This document shows positions 58,916 to 64,000 of a stretch of DNA of 64,000 nucleotides, piece after piece. The stretch comes from Tyto alba. Taxonomy: Eukaryota; Chordata; Aves; Strigiformes; Tytonidae. The notes below the pieces were generated by a model. That model was not told the DNA's origin. It did not search any database and saw only the letters and a program-made list of their open reading frames with translations. The position numbers and the translations under genes are program-made. The number at the start of each line of letters is the position of its first letter. Positions within the stretch are counted from its first letter, which is position 1. Location of the stretch: the NCBI RefSeq assembly GCF_018691265.1, contig NW_024881301.1, positions 8,259,752-8,323,751 of the forward strand. Direction: 5' to 3'.

Positions 58916-60425
58916 CTGAGAGGACAGAGAAATATATCAACTGAATCCGGATATTTCATTTTTCTCCTTTCCTGTACATGAGCTTGGTTATTCACAGTAA
59001 CTATATAGCAATGCCATAATAAATGTTTGTAATACAAATAGCTACTTGTGTTCACCTTCACATCATTTTCTGCAAATCACACCTATAAACAGTGTCTTGT
59101 TTGAGATTCAAAGTAAACATTCTGTTTATCTTCTTTTAACATATTTCAAGTGAGCAGCTTCCTCTTTCTCTAAATGGATGTCTATTTGACGAGAATTAGA
59201 GAAGTTAAAAAAGTAAAATCACACACATTTGAGACCAGAGCTTCTCTTGACTACATCCTCTCTCCTTTAGAACAAAGGATCTCACTTACTGTCCTAACGT
59301 TGCAGGGGCAAACAGGTGTGGCTCCTTACCCCTAAACCTCTATCTTTTGATATAATCCTAAAAGGGAGGCTGTAATTCTTCTACAAAAGGCAAATGATTA
59401 TATCTCATAAATGCCGAAGGTTACTGTGAATCAGAGTGGATCGTATAAACTACACAAACTTGAAGACTCTCTCATCCTGCTTGAAGAAGGAAAGAAACCA
59501 TCTACATCTGTTAAACCTTTCGCTGTCCTTGTCACAGCTCAGACTTGGTGATGTGTATTGCACTGATGAAATCCTTCACCACAGCAATCAATTGTTTTGC
59601 TGTCCTTTCCTGGGAAACTAATCAAAAAAACTTCTATCATCATCTTTCGACTGCAGACAGTGAAAGAGGCCAGGTCAGAATAACTATGAAGTCAGTGATT
59701 CAATGTCAGGTGTCTCAGCCAGAACAGAGGAAGAAACCAGACTTCTTTAGCGAGACCAACTAGGCAGTTACTTATGTAGATCCTCAGCAACAAGGACTGA
59801 TCTCTTCTAGGCAAATGACCCTTCAACAAAGCCCTTAAATGCCTAGTGAGGTGGTGATGGCTGCATTCTCATCCACATATTATCAATCCCCCCCCAAAAT
59901 CTGGGGATCTCCTATGTCTTTTTTGCTACAGAAGGTAAATAAGAGGGAATCATAACTGATACTCTTTGCAAAGATGTATGATAAGTCTTCTAGAAAAAAA
60001 TATAGCCCTTGTGAAAACCTGTAGATAAGTAATAAAGCATATTAATTATTTATGTACAACGTTTTTTTAAAAAAACATTTGTATATCTGAATAAAAAAAA
60101 ATCTGCAAAGCAGCAATAACATTAATTCTAATTACTTCATAAAAGTTTTGATGATATACAGTAGGCTTCTATCATCTGAGCAAACCTACTCACAATTAAT
60201 AATTCAGATGGAAAAGCATTTGCTTTCTGAATTTCTGAAAACCTCCAGTCTGACCTCCAATTATTTCATTATCAACATGCCAAATAATGACAAAACTCTG
60301 ACTACCACACCAGACTATCAAGTAAATTGGACCTGAAGTCAGATTATTAATGAGTTTTTAGCAATCTGATTAAAAACACTGTTTCACGATTACTTAAAAA
60401 AATAACTCCCATCAAGTTTACTTAC
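58916..60425 (-). other. MIB1: MIB1 intron splitting RING2
   Basis: About 1.51 kb with GT-AG ends, inserted in the asparagine codon of RING2. AT-rich and mostly unique. I see no repeats or exons that I can name. Confidence 0.9.
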
Positions 60426-60504
60426 TCTCACAGGCACACATATGGCCACAAGGCTGGAAAAGCACTGCTGCCTTTTTGTCTGAACATACTACACATTCTT
60501 CAAT
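60426..60504 (-). CDS. MIB1: MIB1 coding exon: first half of RING finger 2 (window residues 126-151)
   Basis: This is a short 79-nt exon, phase 0 at its start, with one extra base (A) at its end that opens an asparagine codon. It encodes [19 protein letters not shown] and then GHMCACE. Metal ligands C129, C132, C144, H146 and C148/C150 fall here, and the rest of the RING is in the next exon. The donor is a consensus gtaagt and the acceptor is ttacag. It is too short to appear as an open frame from a start codon and was found by translating between splice sites. A CR1 fragment sits only about 100 bp upstream of it in the intron. Confidence 0.96.

Positions 60505-64000
<3,496 letters not shown>

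Overview
The window reads as avian nuclear DNA. A clean CR1 retrotransposon 3' end, with the diagnostic ATTCTATGATTCTATG terminus, lies at 60604-60772, several older CR1 and MIR-type fragments are present, and the one gene is interrupted by ordinary GT-AG introns. The species cannot be fixed from the sequence.

Right part (about 47.2-64 kb): the 3' end of MIB1 (mindbomb E3 ubiquitin ligase 1) on the minus strand. Six exons can be placed to the base: 63622-63441, 62159-61967, 60504-60426, 58915-58802, 57759-57659 and 52444-52304. Together they make an open frame of 810 nt, encoding the last 269 residues plus stop: the end of the ankyrin region, then RING1, RING2, a coiled linker and RING3. All splice sites are AG/GT and all phases join. 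The earlier exons (MIB/HERC2, ZZ and most ankyrin repeats) lie beyond the right edge. A 3' UTR of up to about 5 kb probably runs left to an AATAAA at 47274-47269. This end is inferred.

Left part (1 to about 47.2 kb): no protein-coding gene that I can support. It holds degraded CR1 and MIR-type repeats, homopolymer and microsatellite tracts, several isolated CpG-dense patches (12.85-13.1, 14.7-14.83, 19.25-19.44 and 34.62-34.76 kb) and several unique stretches dense in developmental transcription-factor motifs. In known vertebrate synteny the gene downstream of MIB1 in the same orientation is GATA6. If that order holds here, GATA6 lies off the left edge with its promoter facing this window, and this block is a candidate for its distal upstream regulatory landscape. 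That is inference from synteny, because no GATA zinc-finger exon is present.

Base composition shifts along the window. The left part is comparatively GC-rich with CpG patches, while the part from about 37 kb through MIB1 is AT-rich. The motif-rich segments at 39.4-39.6, 33.7-33.96, 21.74-21.9 and 19.25-19.7 kb are the best leads for undescribed function. I see no bacterial-type operons, CRISPR arrays, tRNA or rRNA genes.
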